A stretch of DNA of 58,581 nucleotides from Hymenobacter terricola (GTDB lineage Bacteria > Bacteroidota > Bacteroidia > Cytophagales > Hymenobacteraceae). The translations under genes were made by a program, and so were the position numbers. A model generated the notes under the pieces. The model had not been told where the DNA came from, did not search any database, and worked only from the letters and a program-made list of their open reading frames with translations. Below, one piece after another: positions 8,231-17,801 of this stretch. The DNA is taken from NCBI RefSeq assembly GCF_017921975.2, contig NZ_JAGEMO020000060.1:1-58581 (forward strand), read 5' to 3'. The first letter of the stretch is position 1. Every line of letters begins with the position of its first letter.

Positions 8231-9703
8231 CTAGCTCATCCAGTTCACCCGCGACTCGGGGTTCCACTTCGTCGTGGTCTTTTTCAACTGCGTCCAGAAT
8301 TCAATCGAACTCTTGCCCGTGATGTCGCAGGCGCCGAATTTAGAGTCGTTCCAGCCGCCGAAGGAGAAGGGCTCGCGGGGCACGGGCACGCCGATGTTCA
8401 CGCCAATCATGCCGGCGTTGGCGTGGTCCATCACGTAGCGGGCGCTGCTGCCGCTGCTGGTGAACACGGCGGCGGCGTTGCCGTAGGGGTTGGCGTTTTC
8501 GATGGCGATGGCCTCGTCCAGCGTGTTGGTGCGCATGATGGCGAGCACCGGGCCGAAGACTTCTTCCTGGGCGATGCGCATGTCGGGCGTCACGTAGTCG
8601 ATGACCGTTGCACCTACATAATAGCCATCTTCGTGGCCGGGCACCACGGCGTTGCGGCCGTCGAGCAGGACCTTCGCGCCGGCGGCTTCGGCTTCGGTGA
8701 TGTGCTGTTCGATGCGCTCCTTGGCCTCTTTGCTGATGACGGAGCCGAGGTTCTGACCGGCCACAATCTTCTTGGCTTCTTCCACGATTTTGGCCACGAT
8801 GTCATCGACGGCCCCCACTCCTACCATAGTAGAGCCGGCCATGCAGCGCTGGCCCGCGCAGCCCGACATGCTGGCGGCCACGTTCGAGGCCGTCATTTCG
8901 GGGTGGGCGTCGGGCAGCACCATGAGGTGGTTTTTGGCGCCGCCGAGGGCTACGCAGCGCTTGAGGTTGCTGGTAGCGCGGATGTAGACGACTTTGGCAA
9001 TTTTGGTAGAGCCCACAAAGCTCACGGCCTGGATATCCGGGTGGTCGCAGATGGCTTCCACGATTTCCCGGTCGCCGTTCACGACGTTCAGCACGCCGTC
9101 GGGCAGGCCGGCTTCCTTCAGCAGCTCGGCGATTTTTACGGCGCTCAGGGGCACCTGCTCCGAGGGCTTCAGAATCATGGTGTTGCCGAGCACGATGGCA
9201 TTCGGGATGGTCCAGTGGGGCACCATGTTGGGGAAGTTGAAAGGGGCGATGCTGGCCACCACGCCCAGCGGCTTGCGCTCGGCGCGGGCTTCCACGCCCT
9301 TGCTCACTTCCAGGAATTCGCCCTGGATGAGCTGCGGCATGGAGCAGGCAAACTCGGTCAGCTCGATGGCTTTTTCGACTTCGGCGCGGGCTTCATCGAA
9401 GGTCTTGCCGTTTTCCTCGCGCACGAGGTCGGCGAGGGCTTTCATGTCGCGCTCCAGCAGTGTTTTATAGCGGTAGAAGATTTGCACCCGCTCCTTGATT
9501 GGCGTGGCCGACCACGAGGGGAAGGCGGCTTTGGCGGCCTGCACGGCGGCATCGAGCGCATCGGCGCCGCTGAGGGGCAGGGTGGAAATCAACTGCCCGT
9601 TGAGGGGGCTGAACACGTCCATCGTGGCCGTGGAGGCATTTTCTACCGAGTGGCCGGCCACGTAATTGCGGATGGCTGGATACTTCAACGTTTGGACTTC
9701 CAT
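8231..9703 (-). CDS. mmsA: CoA-acylating (methyl)malonate-semialdehyde dehydrogenase
   Basis: This 490-residue aldehyde dehydrogenase should oxidise malonate semialdehyde to acetyl-CoA (or methylmalonate semialdehyde to propionyl-CoA) with NAD and CoA, releasing CO2. The catalytic Cys287 is in GQRCMAG and the oxyanion Asn156 in PFNFPNM. The usual general-base Glu of the aldehyde dehydrogenase superfamily is replaced in ALGGAKNH, a hallmark of the CoA-dependent MmsA branch. It is the first gene of the operon, with a promoter candidate just upstream, and its product acts last in the pathway. The start is ATG at 9703. Confidence 0.92.
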   Translation of the reverse strand: MEVQTLKYPAIRNYVAGHSVENASTATMDVFSPLNGQLISTLPLSGADALDAAVQAAKAAFPSWSATPIKERVQIFYRYKTLLERDMKALADLVREENGKTFDEARAEVEKAIELTEFACSMPQLIQGEFLEVSKGVEARAERKPLGVVASIAPFNFPNMVPHWTIPNAIVLGNTMILKPSEQVPLSAVKIAELLKEAGLPDGVLNVVNGDREIVEAICDHPDIQAVSFVGSTKIAKVVYIRATSNLKRCVALGGAKNHLMVLPDAHPEMTASNVAASMSGCAGQRCMAGSTMVGVGAVDDIVAKIVEEAKKIVAGQNLGSVISKEAKERIEQHITEAEAAGAKVLLDGRNAVVPGHEDGYYVGATVIDYVTPDMRIAQEEVFGPVLAIMRTNTLDEAIAIENANPYGNAAAVFTSSGSSARYVMDHANAGMIGVNIGVPVPREPFSFGGWNDSKFGACDITGKSSIEFWTQLKKTTTKWNPESRVNWMS

Positions 9704-9726
9704 GTTACCTTAATGTTAAGCGGGGT

Positions 9727-9760
9727 GCAAGCTAAGGGTTTTGCGGGAGATGGGACAATG
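9727..9760 (-). promoter_or_regulatory. Candidate promoter of the pyrimidine operon
   Basis: On the minus strand, CATTG (9756-9760) is followed about 21 bases later by TAGCTTGC (9727-9734). This resembles the Bacteroidota -33 TTTG / -7 TAnnTTTG promoter with one or two mismatches. It would leave a leader of about 20 bases before the mmsA ATG. No regulator gene lies nearby. Confidence 0.4.
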
Positions 9761-9805
9761 GCGCAAGTAGTAAATTTATCTTTTTTGCCCTCGCTTCCCC
9801 AAACA

Positions 9806-9852
9806 AACAAGCCGCCGGCCCCTGCGAAACACGCAGCAGCCGACGGCTTGTT
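9806..9852 (-). terminator. Stem-loop terminator after the truncated T9SS gene
   Basis: AACAAGCCG at 9806-9814 pairs with CGGCTTGTT at 9844-9852 around a smaller inner stem (CTGCG and CGCAG). Read on the minus strand it is followed by TTTGTTTG. It would end transcripts coming from 9951-12708 before they enter the pyrimidine operon. Confidence 0.6.
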
Positions 9853-9950
9853 CCGGGCTTTCGCCCCACGCAAATCCGCGCCTTCCTGACCTTTAGGCAT
9901 TTAGCACCGCATTCTAATCTTGCCGCGCTTCCAGCCCAAAGGCCGAAATT

Positions 9951-10742
9951 TTATTCTTTCATAATCTTCCGCACTTCCGTGCCGTCGGTGCTGCTGATGG
10001 TGAGTAGATACACACCACTGGTCACTTTGGTCATATCGAAGCCCGTGACGGTGCGGCCAGCTTCGGCCGTGAGTTCCCGAACCACGGCTCCGCGCAGGTC
10101 GCGCAGGGTGAGCGTATGAGTCGAGGCCCCGCGCAGTTCCACCGTGAGCTGGTTGGTGACGGGGTTCGGGTAGGCCGCACCGGCGACGAGGCCGGTGGTG
10201 GTGGCAACCGTGGCCAGTACTCCACGGGCCTGGGGGCAAGCCGCGCCCGCCGTGTAGGAGAACGGCGTGGCGGAGGTGTTGCGCTCGGGGCCGCCAGCCC
10301 CGTACTGGTAGGTGAAGTACAGGTTGGTGACCGTGCCGGAGGCCAGGGCCTGGGTGTAGGTGAAATCGCCGGCCGCGTTCCTGGTCATCGTGTAGCCGGG
10401 GTACGTGTCGGTGGTACCTACCCGCAGGTAAAGGATGGCCAGGGTGCCGCCCGCAGTAGCGCCGAGGGGGTGGAAGGTGAAGGTCACGTTGCCGCCGCTG
10501 CTCACGGCGCCGTAACTGAAGTCGGTGGTAGTGGCGCAATACGCACCGGCCGGGGCGGTGCTGACGGTCACGCTGACGGCGGCCGAAGTTGTCACGGCGG
10601 CGGAGTTGTCGGTGGCCTTGGCCGTGATGGAGTAGGTGCCAGCGGCCACGCCCGTCCAGGGGTAGCTGTAGAGGCTGGCGGTGGCCGTGCCCAGCAATGT
10701 CGTGCCGTTAGAGAACTTCGTACTACTTAACCTCCTCTGCAT
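9951..10742 (-). pseudogene. 5'-truncated T9SS type A sorting-domain protein
   Basis: The 263-codon frame begins in the middle of an Ig-like module of the kind found in secreted carbohydrate-active proteins (FSNGTTLLG to TYSITAKATDNSAAVTT). It ends with a type A T9SS sorting domain (AAYPNPVTNQLTVEL to GVYLLTIS). There is no signal peptide, which a T9SS cargo needs, and no catalytic domain. The first codons come from the end of the upstream WG-repeat gene read in another frame, so the two overlap by 20 bases. The likeliest history is a deletion that removed the 5' part and joined the remnant to this gene. A translated cytoplasmic fragment cannot be excluded. Confidence 0.7.
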
Positions 10743-12708
10743 CTTTATTAATCAGGAAGCTGCGGCCGTCCTTTTGCACGCGGGCTTTGCCATCAGCAAA
10801 GTCGGCGGCCTGCTGGTAGCGGCCGAAGGGCCTGGTGCCGGCGCTGGGGTCGTCGAGGTAATCGGCGGTGATGAAAGTGTAGCCGTCGGCCAGCTTTACC
10901 CGCGCCAAACCATCGGAGAAGGAATACGCTTCGAGGAAAATAACCGGCTTGCCGGGCTCGATGGGGCCGGCAATGTAGTACCAGCCGCGGTGGTCCAGCA
11001 CGGCGGCGTGGCCTTCGGCGAAGTCGCGGGCGTTGAAATAATAGCTATCGAACTCCTCCCCTTGCTCATTCACAAAGGTATAGGCGTCGCCCACGCGGGC
11101 GCGGGCATAGCCGCCGGCGTAGGGGTTGAGGGCGTCGTAAGCCGGCGCCACTACCTCTTTACCAGCTTCATTCACAAAACCATAGGCACCATCCCTGGCC
11201 ACCACCGCCCGGCCGGCCTGGAACGGACCAGCCGCCGTGAACTGCGCCGGAATCACGGGCTGGCCCTTGGCATCGGCAAAGCCCCAGCGGCCGTTTTTCT
11301 GGTAGGGCACCGGCTGGCTGCCGCCCAGGTGGCCGAGGCCCCACACGCCCAACGCAAGCACCGCCGCGCCCCCCACCGCGAGCGCCAAACGCGGCTGCCG
11401 CTGTTGCATGGCCCGCAGCTGCCGTACGCCCGCTTCCGTACCCGCCTTCAGCTTTTCGAGCACGACCGCTGGGGTAAATAGCGCCGTTGGGGGGGGTACT
11501 TGCTGCCCCGAAGCCCCGGCTGGCTCCGCCGCAGGCGCGGCCATCGGAGCGCTGGCGGGGGCTGGCGTGGGTGCGGGTGCGGCAGGCTGAGCATTGAGGC
11601 GCTCAATCAGCTGGCTTAGTTGCTGAATCTTGGCGTCAAGCTCCTGATTGCGGGCCGTCGATTCGGCCCGGGAGGCTTGCATGGCGGCTTCCAGGGCAGC
11701 TTTTTCGCGGGTTTCGGCGTGTAGGCGCGATACCAGCGCGGTGGCTTCGGCGGCTACGGGCGGGGCCTGGGCCAGCTCGGTGCGCAGCTGGGCAATGCTG
11801 CGCTCACGCTCGGTTTCGCGGGCTTCCATGGCTTGGAGCTGCGCGGCTACGTCGGCCTGCATTTGCTGCCGGGTGTGCTCCAGCTGCTGTTTTTCCTCGC
11901 TGCGGGCGGCCACGGCGGCAGCTGAGTCGTAGCCATACGGCAGGTCGTCGGGAATATCGGCGGCCCCGAGCCAGCCCCACAGCTGCCGGGCTTTCTGGGT
12001 CAGGAAATCGGTAGCGCCGTTTGGGACCGGTTGGATGGCGTGGTCGGGCTCGTCGGTTTCAGGCAATGAGTCCTCGTCGCACACCTCACTGTCGGCTTCG
12101 GGAGAAGAATTTCCGGCCGCCCCGGGCGCGGGCGGGGCCAGACTGGCGGCCCATTCGGCAAGGTCGGCGGCGCTCAGCTCGATTTCGGGAGTTGCCATTT
12201 GACGCAGTCGGCGCGGCAGCTCGGCCGGGTTGGTGAGCAGCTGGAAGCCGTTGCCAGTCCCGCTGTTGAGGGCCAGCTCCACATCGGGGCTAAAGGTGAC
12301 GGGCCCGGCAAACACCACGATGCCGGTGATGAAGCGCAGATTGGCCTGCTCCGGGCTCAGGCGCGAGCCCAACCAAACTTCCAGCGCCTGCTTTTGCTGC
12401 ACAAATTGCTCGAACGGATTGTCGAAACCGGCTGGGCTGGGCAACGGAGCACCATCGAGCAGCCACGAGCCGTAGCCCAACGCCGGAATGCTGAGCCGGC
12501 CGCCCCGCGGCACAAGCACGAGCAGCGTGATGCCGTGGGGCCGCAGCACCACCGCATCAAGCGGGGCGGCATCGGCCGTGGCTTCCACTTGTCCCAGGAG
12601 CACTGCATCGGGCCCGGATTTTTCGGCTTGCAGGGCCGCATTGGCCGCATCAAACAGGTCTTGCCGGAGGGAGTCAGTAAAAGGAGCGGAAAGGCAACGG
12701 TAAACCAT
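10723..12708 (-). CDS. NERD-like / coiled-coil / transmembrane / WG-repeat protein
   Basis: The 661-residue protein combines several parts. Residues 1-150 resemble a NERD-type nuclease-related domain (LDAVVLRPHGI-LLVLVPRGG and NPFEQFVQQKQALEVWL). An acidic linker is followed by a long coiled coil at about 270-370 and an Ala/Pro-rich stretch. A single membrane helix lies near 440-460. The C-terminal third is WG (beta-propeller-like) repeats such as NGRWGFADAKGQPVIPAQF. The topology would place NERD and coiled coil on one side of the membrane and WG repeats on the other. The ATG at 12708 is chosen because the NERD-like fold starts there. Function is unknown; WG proteins are often envelope or interaction modules. 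Confidence 0.75.
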   Translation of the reverse strand: MVYRCLSAPFTDSLRQDLFDAANAALQAEKSGPDAVLLGQVEATADAAPLDAVVLRPHGITLLVLVPRGGRLSIPALGYGSWLLDGAPLPSPAGFDNPFEQFVQQKQALEVWLGSRLSPEQANLRFITGIVVFAGPVTFSPDVELALNSGTGNGFQLLTNPAELPRRLRQMATPEIELSAADLAEWAASLAPPAPGAAGNSSPEADSEVCDEDSLPETDEPDHAIQPVPNGATDFLTQKARQLWGWLGAADIPDDLPYGYDSAAAVAARSEEKQQLEHTRQQMQADVAAQLQAMEARETERERSIAQLRTELAQAPPVAAEATALVSRLHAETREKAALEAAMQASRAESTARNQELDAKIQQLSQLIERLNAQPAAPAPTPAPASAPMAAPAAEPAGASGQQVPPPTALFTPAVVLEKLKAGTEAGVRQLRAMQQRQPRLALAVGGAAVLALGVWGLGHLGGSQPVPYQKNGRWGFADAKGQPVIPAQFTAAGPFQAGRAVVARDGAYGFVNEAGKEVVAPAYDALNPYAGGYARARVGDAYTFVNEQGEEFDSYYFNARDFAEGHAAVLDHRGWYYIAGPIEPGKPVIFLEAYSFSDGLARVKLADGYTFITADYLDDPSAGTRPFGRYQQAADFADGKARVQKDGRSFLINKDAEEVK

Positions 12709-12813
12709 ACAATCGATTAAACGGGCCGGCTCCTCAGCCACCGGTTTCGGCAGCCGTGGCGGAGGAACACCGGCTAAAAACAAACCCAAAACCTGGCAAA
12801 CTTCGGCAGGCCG

Positions 12814-13299
12814 TTAGTCGTCCTCGCCTTTCCAGCGGCCGTGGCCTTTGCCTTTGCCGTGGTGTTTTTTGGGTTTCTTGAATTTATAAGAACGGCCTTC
12901 ATCGTCGCCCGAGCCGAAGATTTCGGCCAAAACGCCATGGTCGGACGGGCTTTCACGCACTACCACCGGGCGTGCCGACGCCGTGGGCGCATCCAATGCC
13001 AGCGCCCCCGTGGCCGTGGTGCGCACCGCCACGGGGCGCCCGCGCAAGTCGCAACCCTGACCTTCGCGCAGCTCGGTGCGGTGGCCGTTGGCGGCCACGA
13101 TAAAGCCGTCTTTGGTGACCGTGGCGCCGGTGGGCAGGCGGGCATCGCGGGTCATGGGGCGGGCCTGGCCGTTGCGCACGACCTGCATTTCGCCATTTCG
13201 GCGCTGAAAACCGTCGTCGTTGGCGGCGTGCTGGGCGCGTACCGGGCCAATCAGCCCCAGCAACAGGCCGGCGGTTCCGATAAGCTTGAGGCTACGCAT
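12814..13299 (-). CDS. Secreted DUF6799-like protein
   Basis: The 161-residue product has a clear signal peptide (MRSLKLIGTAGLLLG to VRAQ). It then carries two short repeat-like units, NGEMQVVRNGQARPMTRDAR and a second around GATVTKDGFIVAANGHR. These match my recollection of the DUF6799 family common in Hymenobacter. The C-terminus is strongly basic with Lys/His/Gly repeats. The ATG at 13299 is chosen for the signal peptide; the frame continues upstream without a plausible N-terminus. No function is known. Confidence 0.7.
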   Translation of the reverse strand: MRSLKLIGTAGLLLGLIGPVRAQHAANDDGFQRRNGEMQVVRNGQARPMTRDARLPTGATVTKDGFIVAANGHRTELREGQGCDLRGRPVAVRTTATGALALDAPTASARPVVVRESPSDHGVLAEIFGSGDDEGRSYKFKKPKKHHGKGKGHGRWKGEDD

Positions 13300-13532
13300 T
13301 GGCAAAGAGTAAACTGACTTAATAAGCAAGGTCACGGGGCATTGGAGTCCGTAGCAGGCCGTATACGTCAAATACGACGCCAGGCTGCCTCGACCGCAGC
13401 ATTGAGTGGCCAGCCGCAGCGGCAAGGCCCCTGATAAACTGAGCTTTTGGCAGTTAAAATAGAAAGCACTGCCGCATGTGGCAGCATTAACCAACGGCCG
13501 GTTAAGGGTGGGCTGCCGGGCTTCTCCAGCTA

Positions 13533-16166
13533 CTACTCACCGCGTGGCCGCAGCAGCTTGGCAATCAGGCCAGTCCAGCCAGTTTGGTGGCTGGCGCCGA
13601 GGCCGTGGCCATTGTCGGCGTGGAAATATTCGTGAAACCAGAGGTAATCACGAAAATTGGGGTCGGTTTGCAGCTGCTTGTCGTCGCCGAAGCACGGCCG
13701 GCGGCCGGTTTCGGGGTCGCGCAGGAAGAGCTTGGTGAGACGGGTGGTGAGGGCTCCGGCCACTTCGAGCAGGGTGTGCACCTGGCCGGAATTGGTGGGA
13801 TATTCCACCTTAAAATCGTCGCCGTAGTAGTGATGAAACCGCTGCAACGACTCGATGAGCATGAAATTCATGGGCATCCAGACGGGGCCGCGCCAGTTGG
13901 AATTGCCGCCGAAGAGGCTGGTTTGGGACTCGGCGGGCTCGTAGTTTACCGTGAACTGGGTTTCGGTGCCGCGAAACACGAACGGGTGCGCTACATGGTA
14001 GCGCGAGAGGCTGCGGATGCCATAGGGCGAAAGAAATTCGGCCTCATCCAACATTCTGGCCAGCAGCCGCTTCACGCGGTGTCCGCGCAGCAGCGACAGC
14101 AGGTGCCGCGCCCCTTTGCCGGGTTCCTGCCAGCGCGAAACCAGCGAAGCCAGCACCGGCCGGTTGTCGAGAAACCAGTTCATGCGCGCCAGAAAAAGCG
14201 GAGCGCCCGCCAGCGTGTCCTCGTCAATCACCTCCACGGCAAACAGCGGAATCAGGCCCACCAGGCTTCGGACTTTCAGCAGCTCGTGGCCGCGGTCGGG
14301 CGTGTTTAGGGCGTCGTAGTAGAACTCGTCCTCGTCGTCCCAGAGGTCCATGTGCTCGTTGGCCACGTTGGTCATGGCATCGGCGATGTACAGAAAATGC
14401 TCGAAGAACTTGCAGGCCAGGTCCTGGTACACGGGGTTGGTCTGGCTGAGCTGCAGGGCAATACGCATCATGTTCAGCGCGTACATGGCCACCCAGGCGG
14501 TGCCATCGGCCTGCTCCAGAAAGCCGCCGAACGGCAGCGGGGCCGAGCGGTCAAACACGCCAATGTTGTCCAGCCCCAGGAAACCGCCCTCAAAAATATT
14601 GCGGCCGTCGCGGTCCTTGCGGTTCACCCACCACGTAAAATTGATGAGCAGGCGATGGAAAATGGTTTCCAGAAAAGCCACGTCCCCAGCATCGCCCCGG
14701 GCTTTTTGGTCTATTTTGAACACCCGCCAGGTGGCGTAGGCGTGCACCGGCGGGTTCACGTCGCTCAGTTTCCACTCGTAGGCCGGCAGCTGGCCGTTGG
14801 GGTGCATGTACCAGTCGCGGCACAGCAGCAGCAGCTGGTTTTTGGCGAATTCCACGTCGAGGTGGGCCAAGGGCAGGCAGTGAAAAGCCAGGTCCCAGGC
14901 CGCGTACCAGGGATATTCCCACGTATCGGGCATGGAGATGACGTGGGCATTGTTGAGGTGGGTCCAGCCGGTGCCATTGCGGCCTTCCAGGCGCTCGAGC
15001 GACGGCGGCGGCAAGGATGGGTCGCCCGCCAGCCAGCGGGGCACGTCGTAATAATAGAACTGCTTGCTCCACAGCATCCCCGCGTAGGCCTGGCGCTGCA
15101 CCAGGCGAGAGTCGGCATCAGGCTGGTCGCACTGCACTGCTTCGTAAAACTGGTCGGCTTCGGCCAGGCGCAGCTTCAGGGTCTGGTCGAAATCAGCAAA
15201 CGGCTGGGCATTGCCCGGCGCGGCCAGGCGCAGGCGCACCACGCGGGTAGCACCGGGGCCAATGGCCAGCTCGTAGTGCGCGGCGGCTTTGGTGCCGGTG
15301 CGTTCGGGGTTCACGGCCCCGGCCTGGCCGTGCAGCAGGTAGTCGTTGATGCCGTCCTTGAAAAACCGCTCGTCGGACGGCGCGTTGTAGAGGCGGCCGT
15401 TGTTGGTGGCATTGTCGCAGAACAGCAGGTTGGGCTGCTCATCGCAGTAGAGCGTGAGGGCGCCCAGGTCGCGGTGCTCGGCGTGCAGCTGGTTGTCGGC
15501 GGTGGCGGCGATGGTGGGCCGGTAGGCGTCGTTGCCCCAGGCCCAGGTATTGCGAAACCAGAGCTGCGGCAGCAGGTGCAACGTGGTATCGTCGGGCCCG
15601 CGGTTCACGATGGTGAGCTGAATGAGAATGTCTTCGGCATCGGCCTTGGCGAATTCCACGAACACGTCGAAATAACGGTTTTCGTGGAACATGGCCGTGT
15701 CCATCAGCTCGAATTCCGGCTTGCTGCGGTCGCGGCGGGCATTTTCCTTCACCAGCCACTCGTATGGGAAAGCGTGCTGCGGGTACTTGTACAGCATGCG
15801 CTGGTAGGAGTGCGTGGGCGTGGCATCGAGGTAGTAGTACACCTCCTTCACGTCCTCGCCGTGGTTGCCCTCCGGCCCGCTCAGGCCAAACAGGCGCTCC
15901 TTGAGAATGGGGTCCTGCCCGTTCCACAGGCCCAGGCCGAAGCAGATTAGCTGCTCGTCGTCGCAAAAACCGGCCAGCGCCTCCTCGCCCCAGCGGTAGG
16001 CGCGGCTGCGGGCCTGGTCGTGGGTGGTGAAGTTCCAGGCGTCGCCGTTGGCGCTGTAGTCTTCGCGCACGGTGCCCCACTGGCGCTCGGCTATGTAGGG
16101 GCCGAATTTGCGCCAGGGCTTGGTGTGGGCGTTGGCTTCGGCGAGGCGGGATTGTTCGGGATTCAT
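13533..16166 (-). CDS. GH63-type (MGH1-like) glucosidase
   Basis: The 877-residue protein resembles the large bacterial GH63-related group annotated as glucosidase, with an (alpha/alpha)6 barrel. Recognisable segments are ERQWGTVREDYS near the N-terminus, GPEGNHGEDVKEVYYYLD, and AAWDLAFHCLPLAHLD in the barrel. There is no signal peptide, so it should be cytoplasmic and act on imported or stored alpha-glucosides such as trehalose- or oligosaccharide-type substrates; the substrate is not readable. The ATG at 16166 gives MNPEQSRLAEANAHTKPW, the family start. It follows an SDR dehydrogenase gene on the same strand, across a perfect inverted repeat. Confidence 0.85.
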   Translation of the reverse strand: MNPEQSRLAEANAHTKPWRKFGPYIAERQWGTVREDYSANGDAWNFTTHDQARSRAYRWGEEALAGFCDDEQLICFGLGLWNGQDPILKERLFGLSGPEGNHGEDVKEVYYYLDATPTHSYQRMLYKYPQHAFPYEWLVKENARRDRSKPEFELMDTAMFHENRYFDVFVEFAKADAEDILIQLTIVNRGPDDTTLHLLPQLWFRNTWAWGNDAYRPTIAATADNQLHAEHRDLGALTLYCDEQPNLLFCDNATNNGRLYNAPSDERFFKDGINDYLLHGQAGAVNPERTGTKAAAHYELAIGPGATRVVRLRLAAPGNAQPFADFDQTLKLRLAEADQFYEAVQCDQPDADSRLVQRQAYAGMLWSKQFYYYDVPRWLAGDPSLPPPSLERLEGRNGTGWTHLNNAHVISMPDTWEYPWYAAWDLAFHCLPLAHLDVEFAKNQLLLLCRDWYMHPNGQLPAYEWKLSDVNPPVHAYATWRVFKIDQKARGDAGDVAFLETIFHRLLINFTWWVNRKDRDGRNIFEGGFLGLDNIGVFDRSAPLPFGGFLEQADGTAWVAMYALNMMRIALQLSQTNPVYQDLACKFFEHFLYIADAMTNVANEHMDLWDDEDEFYYDALNTPDRGHELLKVRSLVGLIPLFAVEVIDEDTLAGAPLFLARMNWFLDNRPVLASLVSRWQEPGKGARHLLSLLRGHRVKRLLARMLDEAEFLSPYGIRSLSRYHVAHPFVFRGTETQFTVNYEPAESQTSLFGGNSNWRGPVWMPMNFMLIESLQRFHHYYGDDFKVEYPTNSGQVHTLLEVAGALTTRLTKLFLRDPETGRRPCFGDDKQLQTDPNFRDYLWFHEYFHADNGHGLGASHQTGWTGLIAKLLRPRGE

Positions 16167-16186
16167 TCGCAGGTTTCTATTAAAAA

Positions 16187-16284
16187 AGCACGTCATGCTG
16201 AGCGTAGTCGAAGCATCTCTACCGCAGCAGTAACAAATTACTTGCGCGGCAGAGATGCTTCGACTACGCTCAGCATGACGTGCT
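16187..16284. repeat. Palindromic element, family B (TGCTGAGCGTAGTCGAAGCA)
   Basis: The 34-nt left arm (AGCACGTCATGCTGAGCGTA onward) is the exact reverse complement of the right arm at 16251-16284; the loop is about 30 bases. It fills the junction between the SDR and glucosidase genes. A diverged copy with its own matched arms is at 21406-21495. The core motif is widespread in bacterial intergenic regions. Confidence 0.85.
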
Positions 16285-16297
16285 GATGTGATTATCC

Positions 16298-17113
<816 letters not shown>

Positions 17114-17249
17114 ACGGGAAAATGGGGTTGGTAAAAGAAGATGTAAGCCTCAATTCTACGTGTCGGGCCTGTTCTTTTGATGAAGAACCAAGCGCAGCCA
17201 AATTGGGCCAACTCTGCTTACGCGGACGCCACCGCTTGGTTTATTAACT

Positions 17250-17284
17250 AAAAAAGCCCGACCACCTCCAAAGGCAATCGGGCT
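17250..17284 (-). terminator. Rho-independent terminator of the PepSY-like gene
   Basis: AGCCCGA (17255-17261) pairs with TCGGGCT (17278-17284) and is followed on the minus strand by six T. It lies 20 bases past the stop of the gene at 17305-17742 and separates it from the SDR gene. Confidence 0.75.
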
Positions 17285-17304
17285 GCTGAAGAAGGAATAA
17301 GAGG

Positions 17305-17742
17305 CTACTTTTTTACCTCCCTACCGTCGGCATTGAAGAGTACATCGTGCTGTTTGCCGCCTTGGCTCACTTCGGCTTCGTAGGAAATGGCACCGGTGGC
17401 GACCGTCACGATTTTGGCAGCTTCCGTGATTTTGTAGGCGCTGTAGCGGGTAGCCAGCGTTTTCCGGACTGGGGCGGGGAGCTGAGCTACGGGTATTTCC
17501 GCTTCGGTTTCCCTGAGCACGCCGGCGGCGGTGATGACGGCCGACATTTCGGCCTTGCCCAGCGCAAAACCTGCTTCGTAGTCGGCGCCTTCTTTTTCCC
17601 ATTTCACCGTCTTCACGGCGGGGAAGGCTGTTTGGAAGGCAGTGGTAACCGCGGCTGGCACTTGGGCCGCCACTAGTTTCTGGGCCTGCGCTGAACCACT
17701 CAGCAGCACGGCCGAGGCAAGTATTACTACGGTGGGTTTCAT
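17305..17742 (-). CDS. Secreted PepSY-like domain protein
   Basis: The 145-residue product has a signal peptide (MKPTVVILASAVLLSGSAQA) and then two PepSY-like halves: TAFQTAFPAVKTVKWEKEG-DYEAGF, and VRKTLATRYSAYKITEAAKI with a SYEAEVSQGGKQHDVLF ending. This matches the Bacteroidota PepSY-like (beta-lactamase-inhibitor-like) family of periplasmic proteins with unknown ligand. The ATG at 17742 is preferred over one 33 bases upstream because it opens a cleaner signal peptide. It lies directly after a sensor kinase gene on the same strand; members of this family are often found near two-component genes. Confidence 0.75.
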   Translation of the reverse strand: MKPTVVILASAVLLSGSAQAQKLVAAQVPAAVTTAFQTAFPAVKTVKWEKEGADYEAGFALGKAEMSAVITAAGVLRETEAEIPVAQLPAPVRKTLATRYSAYKITEAAKIVTVATGAISYEAEVSQGGKQHDVLFNADGREVKK

Positions 17743-17801
17743 TGAATTGAGGATGAAGTGAAACATGGATTTCACTCCAAATCTATCCGGCCATTCTGGT
17801 G

